A stretch of DNA of 64,000 bases from Marasmius tenuissimus. Its lineage: Eukaryota; Basidiomycota; Agaricomycetes; Agaricales; Marasmiaceae. The notes under the pieces are model-generated. The model saw only the letters and a list, made by a program, of their open reading frames with translations. It had not been told where the DNA came from and made no database searches. This document shows positions 1-9,748 of this stretch, piece by piece. Both the position numbers and the translations under genes were made by a program. The stretch is from positions 3,596,001-3,660,000 of the forward strand of contig JAQOTA010000047.1 in assembly GCA_029532415.1 (NCBI GenBank), given 5' to 3'. The stretch's first letter is position 1. Every line of letters starts with the position of its first letter.

Positions 1-352
1 GCAATGCGAGACCTAAAAATCGTGAAGTATATCTACCACTCGCACGGGAAAAAAAACTGCCCACGCCCTCCTGAGCCCTGGAAAATCTATCGAAATCAAC
101 AACGTTCTCGAGTTAAGAGCAGAATTCAGAGTCCTTATTCCCGCTGGGTATCAGTGATTTCCGCTTATCTCCCGTTCACGACTAACCGATGAGTTTGGGC
201 CGAATTATGTGTCGATTGGATAGCTTTGTACATTCAATAATATAATATATACAGGGGTCCGAATTCCAATTTCCGAGTACAATATAAGATCCATGAGAGT
301 ATATGCCAGACTATAAACCAATCAAGGACAGTACCAAGTCCAGCACTCGAAC
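1..352. other. No gene seen (left edge)
   Basis: AT-rich sequence downstream of the minus-strand 7-TM gene that ends at 353. I see no convincing ORF, tRNA or repeat here. Confidence 0.5.
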
Positions 353-1801
353 TCAAGGATCAAAGATATCCCCTTTGCTCGACATCCCTGCATCCTCACG
401 TTCAACGATACGGCTGATTTTCACAGCGACCGGGGGAATAGGACGGAGGGAGTATCCATCTCGCGTATCGATCACATCCTCGTTTGGGGCCGGGTAGCGG
501 CGATTCGAATCGGTGGTAGAGGTCGAGCCGGTGTTCTTATGGCTATTGCTGGCCTTCGATGAGAAGAACATGCGCGTTTTGATTGACATGACTGATATCC
601 CAGCGATGGTAGCATGACAGTTTGCCATGAAAGAATGGAGCGGGTTCTTGGTTTCATAACTTGCGAGCCATATAGTCGTCCAAATCCTAGGTCAGGTCGA
701 AGTGATTTAGATGGAAAAGACGAATGAAGCGACTCAGTGACACTCATACGTGTATAGTGTTGCGCTTTCCACAAAGACGGTAAAAGCTCTCTGCAAGTGA
801 GTGGTGAGCATGAGTGGGGACGCCAAAGCTTGAATACTTGCCGTGAGAAGGTTTGATTCACTAGTCACCGAGAATGACAGTGTTTCCCTTCTCTGGTTCC
901 AGATATGCAAGGCAATTAATACTGTGTGCATCATATGGGCTTGGGCTTGGAAATTGAGGTGAAATTCACACTCACAGCTACAATATACGTTCGTACTTTT
1001 ATATGACAAAGCGTCAGGAGTCCGATGAACATCTAACTTGTGGAAATCACATACCACAGCGTTAGAACAATCTCTGTTGTGATCCATCGTTTGCCTTCAA
1101 CGGCATATATATCGTCTCCGTCTTTCCAGATAGTCAACTGGTAGACAAATCCGACACCGGCGACTGGTTTATATTTGCATCACAAAAATTGTGATGAATG
1201 AAGGGATACTCACCAACAAGGCCAAGGTTTGTGAGCACTGGGCAAACGATAATGGCAACTTGTCGGTTGCAGACTACCCATAGCCTATAAATCTAAGAGG
1301 GTTGGTTGAGAGAAGTGTAGAGAATTTTGAATACCGCGCTTAGCACTCACCATTATCGAGTCTCCGAGGATCAATGATGCTATTTGCAGCGCTACTTTGA
1401 TAGCCTGCGAGGGATGGGAGAGCTTCTCATAGAGTTTTGTTGGATCGTCATAACGAAGTATAGCTATAAAAAGACGAATAGATGAGCAGATCAAGTGCTG
1501 TACAAGACTGGCTAAGTGAGAAGAAGAGGAATCAAATTGAAGTCGAGTGACGCACGGCTGTAACAGTCCCGATCATTGCAAGACCGCCGACAAACAGTGG
1601 CCGCTTAATTGTACGCCGAAGCGAAGCGAAGGTCACCACTCCCGAGCTGAGATTGCGACCATGTTGAGGCGTCGATTCACCGTCGGTCTTGAGGATGGCG
1701 TAAACCGAGAGACCACTAAGGAGGAGAAAGAACCCGTAAAGGATAGGTTCGATCACCATCGATGCCAAGTTGGCTGCGACAAGGGGAACGTTTTCGATCA
1801 T
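353..1801 (-). CDS. Seven-TM fungal membrane protein, paralogue 1
   Basis: Eight exons read on the minus strand: 1556-1801, 1351-1497, 1214-1292, 1055-1163, 976-995, 842-921, 750-790 and 353-686. They sum to 1056 nt (351 aa) and close in frame. The start was chosen at MIENVPLVAAN because this ATG aligns with the paralogue at 8217-9697 and lies about 45 nt below a TATA box. Visible landmarks are a first hydrophobic segment (EPILYGFFLLLSGLSVYAIL), an IYRLW-type segment at the start of exon 3, an LHIWNQRRE cytoplasmic loop, and a last TM followed by a Ser/Thr-rich tail. The exon pattern and topology match a large uncharacterised 7-TM family of basidiomycetes, whose function is unknown. The intron at 791-841 begins GCAAGT, a GC-AG intron, where the paralogue has GTAAGA. 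Likely intact. Confidence 0.85.
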
Positions 1802-1843
1802 AATGCTCACTAGTTGAGATGCCCAGTGTGAGTATAGTTCTAG

Positions 1844-1851
1844 TTTATATA
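1844..1851 (-). promoter_or_regulatory. TATA box of 7-TM gene 1
   Basis: TATATAAA on the minus strand, about 45 nt upstream of the ATG at 1801. The paralogue has a TATA box at nearly the same spacing (9741-9748), which supports both the promoter and the chosen starts. Confidence 0.55.
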
Positions 1852-3339
1852 CTCGAAGCAATCCGCTCAGTATTACGGAATCACTGATGTGTGGGATTGG
1901 CCCAACAATGGAGTACTTGAGACCATCATTTGTCGCTTCCATGCCACACTGTGCCCGGACGGCCCAGGACTCTGGAAGTTTGGTTCGTGATTGACTGAGG
2001 GAAGCTAATGCCCTCTTTGGCACCCGAGAACAGGTTCCGGAGCTCACACACCTTCCTCAAGCGCACAAGTGGTCCCTCGTGCTCCGACCAATTCTCTCTC
2101 GTAACTCCAATATCATGATCCGCGGTTCATCCGAAATCCACGTTCTATATCTCTGACTTTGTTTACTCGCCCAGCATCCCGTGGCTGTGTCGAGTCAATT
2201 TCAGCTTCCTAGTCGCGTGAAGATCCCTGACGGCCTCCATGAAACCTGAACCGAATGTGATCATCTCTTTATATGAATCTTTGGGTCCTCTCTACAGAAG
2301 CTGACCCATGCAAGGGCTCTGGATGGGATATCTGTTGTATCTTATCGACTTCGTGTCAACATGGATACTTACGGTTCCTCGCTATTGAAAATAGGCTGTC
2401 TGCACCCGTTCATTATCATACGATCTCTCCTCCCTCGAGCAAAGCGCCAAATCGGAGGTCTGCTGGTCTCGCTGATCTGTGTGGGCGACGCACCCAACCA
2501 AGAAGGTCTGGTGGCGTGTCCTTCAACATTATTGAAGCAGAATGTTTTGGGAATCTACTCACAGATTCACCGCTTTTGCTACACCCGAGAACAAAATATG
2601 GCTTTGATCAAGGAAAGAGGGTGTGAAAGTGATTACCTCAATAGGGGAAGCCCGGGACTTTGTTCGATCCTGCTTTGATGTCCAGCTTCTCAATCCAAAT
2701 ATGCTCAATGATCCTCGGGATGAGAATCTAGCTGGGATTGTTGGGAGCCCCCACTCAAGCCTTGGGTTGGAAGTATTCTGGGGCGTCGGAGGGAAAATAA
2801 GATTGATATTGGTCGTCATTCGTCGGTATCTTCGGTGAATTTCACTGAGCGACACGCAGATTCCGAGTATGGAGTCATGAGGTCAATAAAGTCATAAGAG
2901 GGGTGAGACTCGGAAGCCGGAAAAGGACAGCAGAGGAGGGGAGGAACGGTGGTTCACACATAATAGGCTCGAACAAAATCGAAGCGATGGCTTTCGTCAT
3001 ATATTACAACGCACTCCATATGCGCACGGTGTTGGACCCGTAAAACGAATATATGATAATTTACGCTTTGCGAGCGACCAGTAGGCTGCTCATTGTTCGG
3101 AACGTTTGTCAAGCCAATGCTTCCCCCCCCTTTGCTCTTTGTTTAGTACTTTCAAACGGTCCTCTAATGCATCACTCGTTTCTCCGTTTCTTTCGAAGAT
3201 GGTCCTTACCCACGGGAGTCAGAACTGCATTTCTCATCATCACGAAGACCACTATCAACGAGTTGGAAACATATCATCCCAACCAAGTCTCTGGGACCCT
3301 CCTATCAGCTGTTGTGTTTGCATCTTAGCATGACAGATG
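1852..3339. other. Intergenic, no supported gene
   Basis: Short ORFs occur on both strands (for example 2273-2626 and 2559-2855), but none has codon structure, a paralogue in the window or a recognisable domain. The stretch between about 3050 and 3340 probably holds the decayed 5' part of the MARVEL-like pseudogene that follows. Confidence 0.4.
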
Positions 3340-3900
3340 AACAGATGTGCAGACGAGCGTAGCCAGCTCCCACTGAATGTCGAACACTCGGAGGCACGGT
3401 ATTCACACCTCTTTTAATGCAGCTTGATCTCAACATCAGCTGTCGTCCTCTTCATTTGCCCCCAAATGTCAAATCGTACTCATCCAAGGAATTCACCTTA
3501 CAGTTCCCAGTCAGTTCTCCGTACTATCTATCTCAGATTGAGCACAGCACAGCGGCTTACACTCAGCGCCGCGTTCCTACTCATCCTCCTGGCAATATCA
3601 CTCTCGGAGCCTTGCATTATCACGTTAGGGCAACTGGGTTTTGAACCGATGAATGCTTTCTGACTTCGAGTGATCTTAGTGTATGGGACGGTGCTGACGG
3701 GTGTCGCTTGTCCCAAGTTGTGAGTAGCTCATCAGAGTTGGCAATCGCTGAGTGTAAATCACATACAGCATCCGGCCGTGAACAGACCGCTGTCCCCCGT
3801 TGTCCCATAGAGCATCTGAATCGGCTGATCGCCGGCGTTCCATTCATCGGATTGAGTATTCCGGGGTTTATCGCAAGTGATATGTTGTATACAGTTTCAT
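3340..3900 (+). pseudogene. Decayed paralogue of the MARVEL-like 4-TM gene
   Basis: Aligns with exons 1-3 of the intact gene at 6353-7641, including splice sites and the closing ACPKL with a GTGAGTA donor (about 3720). Three defects are visible. The start codon of the intact gene (ATG at 6353) corresponds to ACG here. Exon 1 has an in-frame TGA in the frame used by the intact gene. Exon 3 has an in-frame TGA at 3661-3663, between NAF and LRVILVYG. Beyond 3720 similarity fades and the sequence runs into a long inverted repeat whose right arm resembles the gene's C-terminal coding region (near 7390-7416). It is called a pseudogene because of the lost start and the stops. A rearranged live gene with a different N-terminus is less likely. 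Confidence 0.7.
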
Positions 3901-4196
3901 AGCACACGCCTGTTATCTCGAACTTTGGCCATGCTAGGAGAACGTGACTGTACGCCTACGAGAACTCAGTGACTCGTGGAGGTCGATGAGCGCTCCTACG
4001 TTTTTTGAGTTACGTGCTTCCTTTTTTCTCCGTCTCATCGACCTCCACGAGTCACTGAGTTCTCGTAGGCGTACAGTCATGTTCTCCTAGCATGGCCAAA
4101 GTTCGAGATAACAGGCGTGTGCTATGAAACTGTATACAATGCATATCACTTGCGATAAACCCCGGAATACTCAATCCGATGAATGGAACGCCGGCG
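3830..4196. repeat. Long near-perfect inverted repeat (hairpin)
   Basis: The left arm is 3830-3990 and the right arm 4034-4196, around a 43-nt T-rich spacer (3991-4033). By eye the arms differ by one transition and one 2-nt indel over about 161 bp, so RNA or DNA could fold into a perfect long stem. There are no flanking target duplications or transposon ORF. Part of the right arm resembles the C-terminal coding region of the MARVEL-like gene near 7390, which suggests a local inverted duplication of that paralogue's 3' end and not a MITE. Confidence 0.9.
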
Positions 4197-4408
4197 GAAG
4201 TTTCGTGCATAGTACGTGTTATACCACAATTTCTTCTGGAGATCGAAGCCTATCAATAGGCCGGATTCTGAACTGTACACTGTTCGCTACCAAAGCAGCT
4301 GCCTGGGCTGGGATTCTGAAGGTCATGTCGTTGAGAACAAAAATTTGACAAACGTATCACTCAAAATCCTCCACAGTACGATTCGGTGCCTGCTTGGCTC
4401 GATGACTT

Positions 4409-4633
4409 TTACAAGCCAGTAAATTGCGAGAGAAGCTCCCAGAATTGTATGTTATATGAGCTTTGGTTTTTGTAGGCGAGAGCCCGCATTGTATTCCCAG
4501 CTCGGTAAACTCCACCACAACCTAAAATAATCGGACTAAACTGACCAAGCGCACCAAGGATGGCTGTGCGAGCAAGAAGACGATTAGCGGCGTACGATCT
4601 GAGAGACGGCAGCAGCAGGTCAACCATTGCCAA
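4409..4633 (-). CDS. Possible small hypothetical gene or exon
   Basis: An ATG-started frame (ATG near 4628) begins MVDLLLPSLRSYAANRLL and continues hydrophobic and basic to a stop at 4409. A candidate intron donor follows SPIILG, so this could be the first exon of a spliced gene. I recognise no domain and have no paralogue in the window to test it. It may equally be a chance ORF. Confidence 0.25.
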   Translation of the reverse strand: MAMVDLLLPSLRSYAANRLLARTAILGALGQFSPIILGCGGVYRAGNTMRALAYKNQSSYNIQFWELLSQFTGL

Positions 4634-6352
4634 GCACTCGATCGGTTGGACGTGGAGCGGATTGGAAGACTAAGAAGGAAGGGAAGGGGTTTTAGAATTC
4701 CGCGGTTTAGCCCGTCTCTCAATCGTGTTTCGTATAACTTTGTTGCTTCGTGCGTGGAGCAGACCTGAACATCAGATAGCGAAGCTTGGCGCGTCTCGGA
4801 TCGAGGGAAACTTTGCCGACTCGATCAAGTCCTCATCCAAAACTCGAAATGCTGTTGAGGACCAGCTTCTTCAGTGAATGAAATGTTCTCGCTCCCAGGG
4901 CTTGACAGATCCCATCTGTTCGTTTGCTCTTTTACTAAATAAAGAAGCGTCGAAACACATTCGATCAAGCCCCTGGACTCGGATATCGGACCGTGCTAAT
5001 TTCCGAAATTTCCAAGCTCAGATGGCACGTGATTGCCGTTTAAAGTCGCGACCGGACGGTATTGACGGCGACGCTCTCTGCTTCGAACAACCACCATGCT
5101 CGTTTTCATTGACTTGTTACTCATATCCCTCACACAGCTCGAATTTTTCTCGGTGGAAATGATCAGCATTGTAGCGATCAATCAAGGCTTGAAACGGTCG
5201 CGCTGAAGGCGGGTAGGTCTTGTGATACGTGGATGCTATTTGAGTACTTGTTTTCTCTCAGGCTTGGGAAAATCGTGATTGGTAGCATGGGCACATATAG
5301 CGAAGCGCCAGATCATAGAAGAACGTGCAACGACCGAGATATAGAAAACAATTTGCATAGCTTGTCGCTCGAGGAACTTGTCGGGGTTGCGGTAGGCACG
5401 TACCAGCCATTTTTGTTATGTCTTCCACGAGAATTATTCTTACTCGGGCTCTCAAGTGCTATCTTGCTATTTCCAGAGAGCTCAAGATAGACTTGGCGAC
5501 AAGAATGTATGACAAGACCGGCTCTCCATCACCGTCACGTTAAAATCAATCGGGCATTGTCCTGTCACTGTTATACCCTCACAGCACCACCTCATGAGCC
5601 CAGTATCCTTGAACTTCCTCTAATCAGTCGCAATACGGTGCAGAGAAAGAGCTTGGAGCGGGGCAAGGTAAGAGAAATGTAGAAGACCTCAGTGGGTTAA
5701 CAAACCGCTGAGGTAGTATGGGATTTTGTGGGTAGTTTATATACTGTACAGAAGTAGGTAGAGAATATGAGAGAACAGGAAAGAATATACTACGCATGAT
5801 GTAGGTCCAACTGTGCATAATGTATGTAGGAGTAAGTATGATCACAGAGGTAAAGGGTTATGGAGCTACATGAGTAAGACTGGGCAAAGGGGAATGATAT
5901 CATACAATGACAGAAGCACAGCAGAGTCCAGCAGGTACTATGAGTGGCCAATCCGAGGTTGCCATACTGGAATATTGACTCAATCCAAGTGCCTTTGACG
6001 AGCTATAGATCCCAATATCGAGGCTTCAGTTGGGCAAACTATGTGTTGTATTTACCCAAGCCTGGAGCCCCCGAGAACACCCATTGTTTCTTGTTGAGTG
6101 TCTTCGAGTCGCGAGCACCCTAGTGGTCGTTCCGTTCTGACTTCAGTAAGCGATCTGATAACTTTCAATATTCTCGATTGGTCCAATTATGTACCCCAGC
6201 CACTTGATCGTGGCACTTCTGCGAGGTTTTCTCTGAAGTCTCTCCATTGGCTTCGCAATTGTTCTTGCAATGCCAAACATATCCTACTGAATCAGATTTT
6301 TTTGGCGCTGTTTGTCAGCTGTTTTGCTCTTGACAGATGAGCAGATTGGCTG
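4634..6352. other. Intergenic with diverged duplicated segments
   Basis: No gene is supported. Around 4890-5030 the DNA resembles 7840-7985 (shared GACAGA-CCCAT, TTCGTTTGCT and GGACTCGGAT blocks), and part of the same block recurs near 10,850-10,920. This fits an old segmental duplication of the membrane-protein cluster. The region just upstream of 6353 resembles the region upstream of the pseudogene. Confidence 0.4.
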
Positions 6353-7641
6353 ATGAGGGTAACCAACTCCCACCAAACTTCGGACACTCAGACGGTCAGT
6401 ATTCATATATTATACTTCGTACAACGCAGTTTATATCTGAACCTCAACAGTCTCCCTCTCTCTCCTCCTATATGCCGAATAAAGTCGTTCAAGGAATTTG
6501 TCTCGCGATTCTCAGTTAGTCTTGATCGGGGTCTTTGCCCGACACAGCTGCTTACATCCATTCACCCCACCTCCAGTCGTAGTAACTTTCCTAGCCATAG
6601 CCGTTGCCGGACTCGTCATCAACACATTGGTGGAGCTGGGTTCTGCTACGGTGAATGGCCTACGAGCGCAGATTATCGCGCTGGTTAGCTCGGTACTGAC
6701 GCTCATCGCTTGTCCCAAGTTGTGAGTACGAGCGTAGCCCTTTCCGTTCGCACGAGACTTACCGATCTTTCTGGGAATCGGTAGAACCATCGTCAGCGGG
6801 GTAGCAAAATCAAGCTCGGTGATATGGAATATGGTTGAGATACCCGAGTTGGGTATTTACGAGGATTTCTTTCTCGGGTAGACTTAACTCAACGCCTGAA
6901 TAGCCTCTCTCGCGGTTCTATGGTTCGTTACGGCTATTCGAGTGGATCAGTCATTGATTCTGGATGATATCAACGGGGGGAGTATAAATGTATCCGATTT
7001 GTGTCCTCAACAAGACCGTATGGAAAAAGTTACCCTCGAGTCCCGTATCGACTACTCAACATCGATCTTCTTTCTAGAATTCATCGTACTCAACATATTC
7101 TGCACGCAGATTCCGGCGATCAGGGGTCTAGCGTTCGCGTCGTTTGGGTTGCGTACGTCCATGCCTTTTCGTCTCGACTCCCGGGAGAATTTACTGAACT
7201 TTCATAGTGACGTTCTACTGTCTCTTTACCCTCCTTCTGTGTCTCATCGCCAAAGCCAAAGACAGTAACCGCGTCGTGTGGAGAATATCTGCATACAACG
7301 CACATTATTTTCGATATGAGCCTCTGACCTTCGGGCCGGGCTCACAGGTACAATATGGGCGGTTCACGACGAACGGGAATGGATCGATGGCCATTCCGAT
7401 GAATGGAATGCCGGTGAACCAACCTATTCAGATGCCTTATGTGGTAAATCCGGGACAGCAACCTGGTTATGGTCAGATGCCGTATGTGGTTTATGCCCAA
7501 CAACCGCCGCCCTCGATGAGTCCGGGGATGGTGATGGTCCCAATGCAAGGACATAGACAGGGTCAACAGCAGAGTCAGCCATTGGCAAGCCCTCAGCCGA
7601 CTGGACAAAGAGTAAATGGGGAGAACGAGTTAGAGAGATAA
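6353..7641 (+). CDS. MARVEL-like four-TM membrane protein
   Basis: Six exons: 6353-6394, 6451-6514, 6577-6721, 6785-6852, 6904-7152 and 7208-7641. They total 1002 nt (333 aa) and every junction is in phase. Four hydrophobic segments are visible: VVQGICLAILIVVTFLAIAV, LRAQIIALVSSVLTLIACP, LASLAVLWFVTAI and AIRGLAFASFGLLTFYCLF. The last follows a Cys, as in fungal MARVEL-type proteins, and is followed by VVW and a hydrophilic Gln/Pro/Met-rich C-terminal tail. Such proteins act in plasma or vesicle membranes, but no specific role can be assigned. ATG 6353 was chosen because ATG 6337 would put exon 2 out of frame. Exon 5 (6904-7152) contains an unusually long loop and could hide a further intron. 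A broken copy lies at about 3340-3900. Confidence 0.7.
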
Positions 7642-8216
7642 GATATGGGGATCCGAAATCTGTGTTGATTGTGTACTATGTATCTGCTCGCCTTTTTCTC
7701 GAGAGTAGTCATTCGGATTCCCGCGCAGAGTTCTGAATCCGAAGGTAGTAAAGCTCGTCGAGGGTATTTGAGGATCCTCATCGCTCCATTCTGATGGAAG
7801 TAACCACCAGTGGAAGCCAGACAGGTTGTCGTTCTCACAGTTTGACAGACCCCATCGATTCGTTTGCTTGTCACTTTGACTGAACTCAATGGTGATTCAA
7901 AGAGGGTCGAAATACATTGAACCATGCCACGGGACTCGGATGTCCAAGTTCTGTCGATTTCCGGGATATCCGAGCACTGCCAGCACATGCTTATCAGAAG
8001 ACGTCTTGGGAATTAGACGAATTTTAAGGCGTTTAAAAGTTTATTTGATTACGAGGCCGATTTTATGGAAGAACAGTACATTTATGCAAAGGTTGTAACT
8101 TCTGTCCCGAGTACGTTTCGAGATTTCTAAGTATACGCCATACTCTGGCTACAGGCACACTGAAAGTAGTATCTTTCAACACAAATCTGTACGAGAGCGG
8201 CGCTGGCTGAACTCAT
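7642..8216. other. Convergent intergenic region
   Basis: Lies between the 3' ends of the MARVEL-like gene (plus) and 7-TM gene 2 (minus). It contains the duplicated segment also present at about 4890-5030. No gene is seen. Confidence 0.5.
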
Positions 8217-9697
8217 TCAGCGCTTGAATTCACGGGAATAGAGATCTCCTTTGCCCGAAGCCTCCGGGTTTCCTCGCTGTTCAATAATATGGTTTATTGT
8301 GACAGCGACCGGAGGGATGGTGTGAAGGGGACATGAAATTTGCGTATCGGTAGTCTCCGTGTGGCCAGGGGTGGAACGACCGCGACGTGCTGAGCTACTA
8401 CCAGCCGAGACTGAGCTGAAGGTCTTCTGGCTACCAATGGTTTCCGACGAGAGGAAGATACGCGCATTGATCGACATAAAAGCTATTCCGGCGATAGCAG
8501 CGTAGCAATTGATCATGAAAAACTGTACGGAACTTTTGGTTTCGTAGGTCACGAGGCAAATAATCGTCCAGATCCTGTGTGAGAGTGGTTTAGTTGAAGG
8601 GGAAAGCTAGTGGCCCGGGGAATTCATACGTATATAGGGCAGCGCTTTCGATGAAGACGATGAAGGATTTCTGTGAACGGACCGTCATTAGGAGTCTGAA
8701 TTCAAAAAACCTTCTAGCTAAGGTTTCTTACCGTGAGCAGATTCGATGCACCGTTCATCAAGTACGGTGAAGTCTCTCTTTTTTGGTTCCAAATACGCCA
8801 AGCGATCAACGCTGTATGAGTATGAATTTGAGCTCCTGATGGCTAACAAGTCGTCAAGTTGTTACTCACAACTACAATATAGATTCGTGCTGTGGTACAA
8901 TGAACGGTCAGAAATTCCTCTCGCTACCTGAAATACTAAGACCACATACCATAGAGTCAGAACAGTATCCGTTGTGATCCACCGACCAGCCTCACTGACA
9001 AAGATGTCGTGTCCGTCCTGAAAAATAGCAAGCTGGTAGGTGATACCAACGCCAGCCACTTTCTCATGATTGAGTCACCGCGATTACTCGAGAGATAACC
9101 AAAGACTCACCAACGAGACCCGTGTTTGAAAGAAGTGGAAAGAGGATGATGGCAATTTTTCGGTTCCAGGCTACCCACAGTCTATAAATCTACGGGCGTC
9201 GTGAGCTCGTTGGAAATAGCGAAGGACAGGCAAATGATACTCACGAGCATCGAGTCCCCCAGGACTAATGATGCCATTACGAGACTTGTCTTTATCACCT
9301 CCGTCGGATGCGAGAGTTGACCGTAAAACAGTGTCGGATCGTCAAATCGGAGAACAGCTAGAAATAGGCGTATGGTGGAGCAGATCCAATGCTGTGCAGG
9401 ACCAGTTCAAAATGAGAGGGACGAACGCGAGATGAAGGTGGGTATGCGTACGCCAGTAACGGTCCCTATCATGGCAAGTCCGCCGATAAACAACGGTCGC
9501 TTGATTGTGCGATGAAACGAGGCAGAGGACACAGTTCCTGGTCTACTTTCTTGACCGTGACGAGGCGTTAGTCGACCATCGGTTTTGAGGATGGCATAGA
9601 TTGAGAGAGCGCTGAGGAGGAGAAAGAAGCCGTACAGGGCACTTTCGATCGCGAAAGAGGCCAGGTTGGCTGAAACGAGTGGGACACTTCTGACCAT
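8217..9697 (-). CDS. Seven-TM fungal membrane protein, paralogue 2
   Basis: Eight exons: 9452-9697, 9245-9391, 9111-9189, 8950-9058, 8870-8889, 8732-8811, 8630-8670 and 8217-8574. They sum to 1080 nt (359 aa). Seven exon lengths are identical to the paralogue at 353-1801 (246, 147, 79, 109, 20, 80 and 41 nt), which confirms the models reciprocally. Hydrophobic blocks include ALYGFFLLLSALSIYAIL in exon 1, IYRLWVAWNRK in exon 3, a TNLYCSSLIAWRIWNQK segment across exons 5-6, and FIVFIESAALYTIWTIICLV near the end. A Ser/Thr/Arg-rich tail follows. This is an uncharacterised basidiomycete 7-TM family of possible sensory or transport role, with function unknown. ATG 9697 is preferred over the upstream in-frame ATG at 9727 because it aligns with paralogue 1. 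Confidence 0.87.
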
Positions 9698-9740
9698 TAT
9701 ATTTGTTGAATTCAGGTGTGGCGACATTTTCGACTCTGAT

Positions 9741-9748
9741 TATATATA
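9741..9748 (-). promoter_or_regulatory. TATA box of 7-TM gene 2
   Basis: TATATATA read on the minus strand about 45 nt upstream of the ATG at 9697, matching the spacing in paralogue 1. Confidence 0.55.

Noticed and set aside
472..861. Minus-strand 129-aa ORF
   Set aside because: It overlaps exons 7-8 of 7-TM gene 1 in another frame and crosses their intron. The exon model, matched in the paralogue, explains the DNA better.
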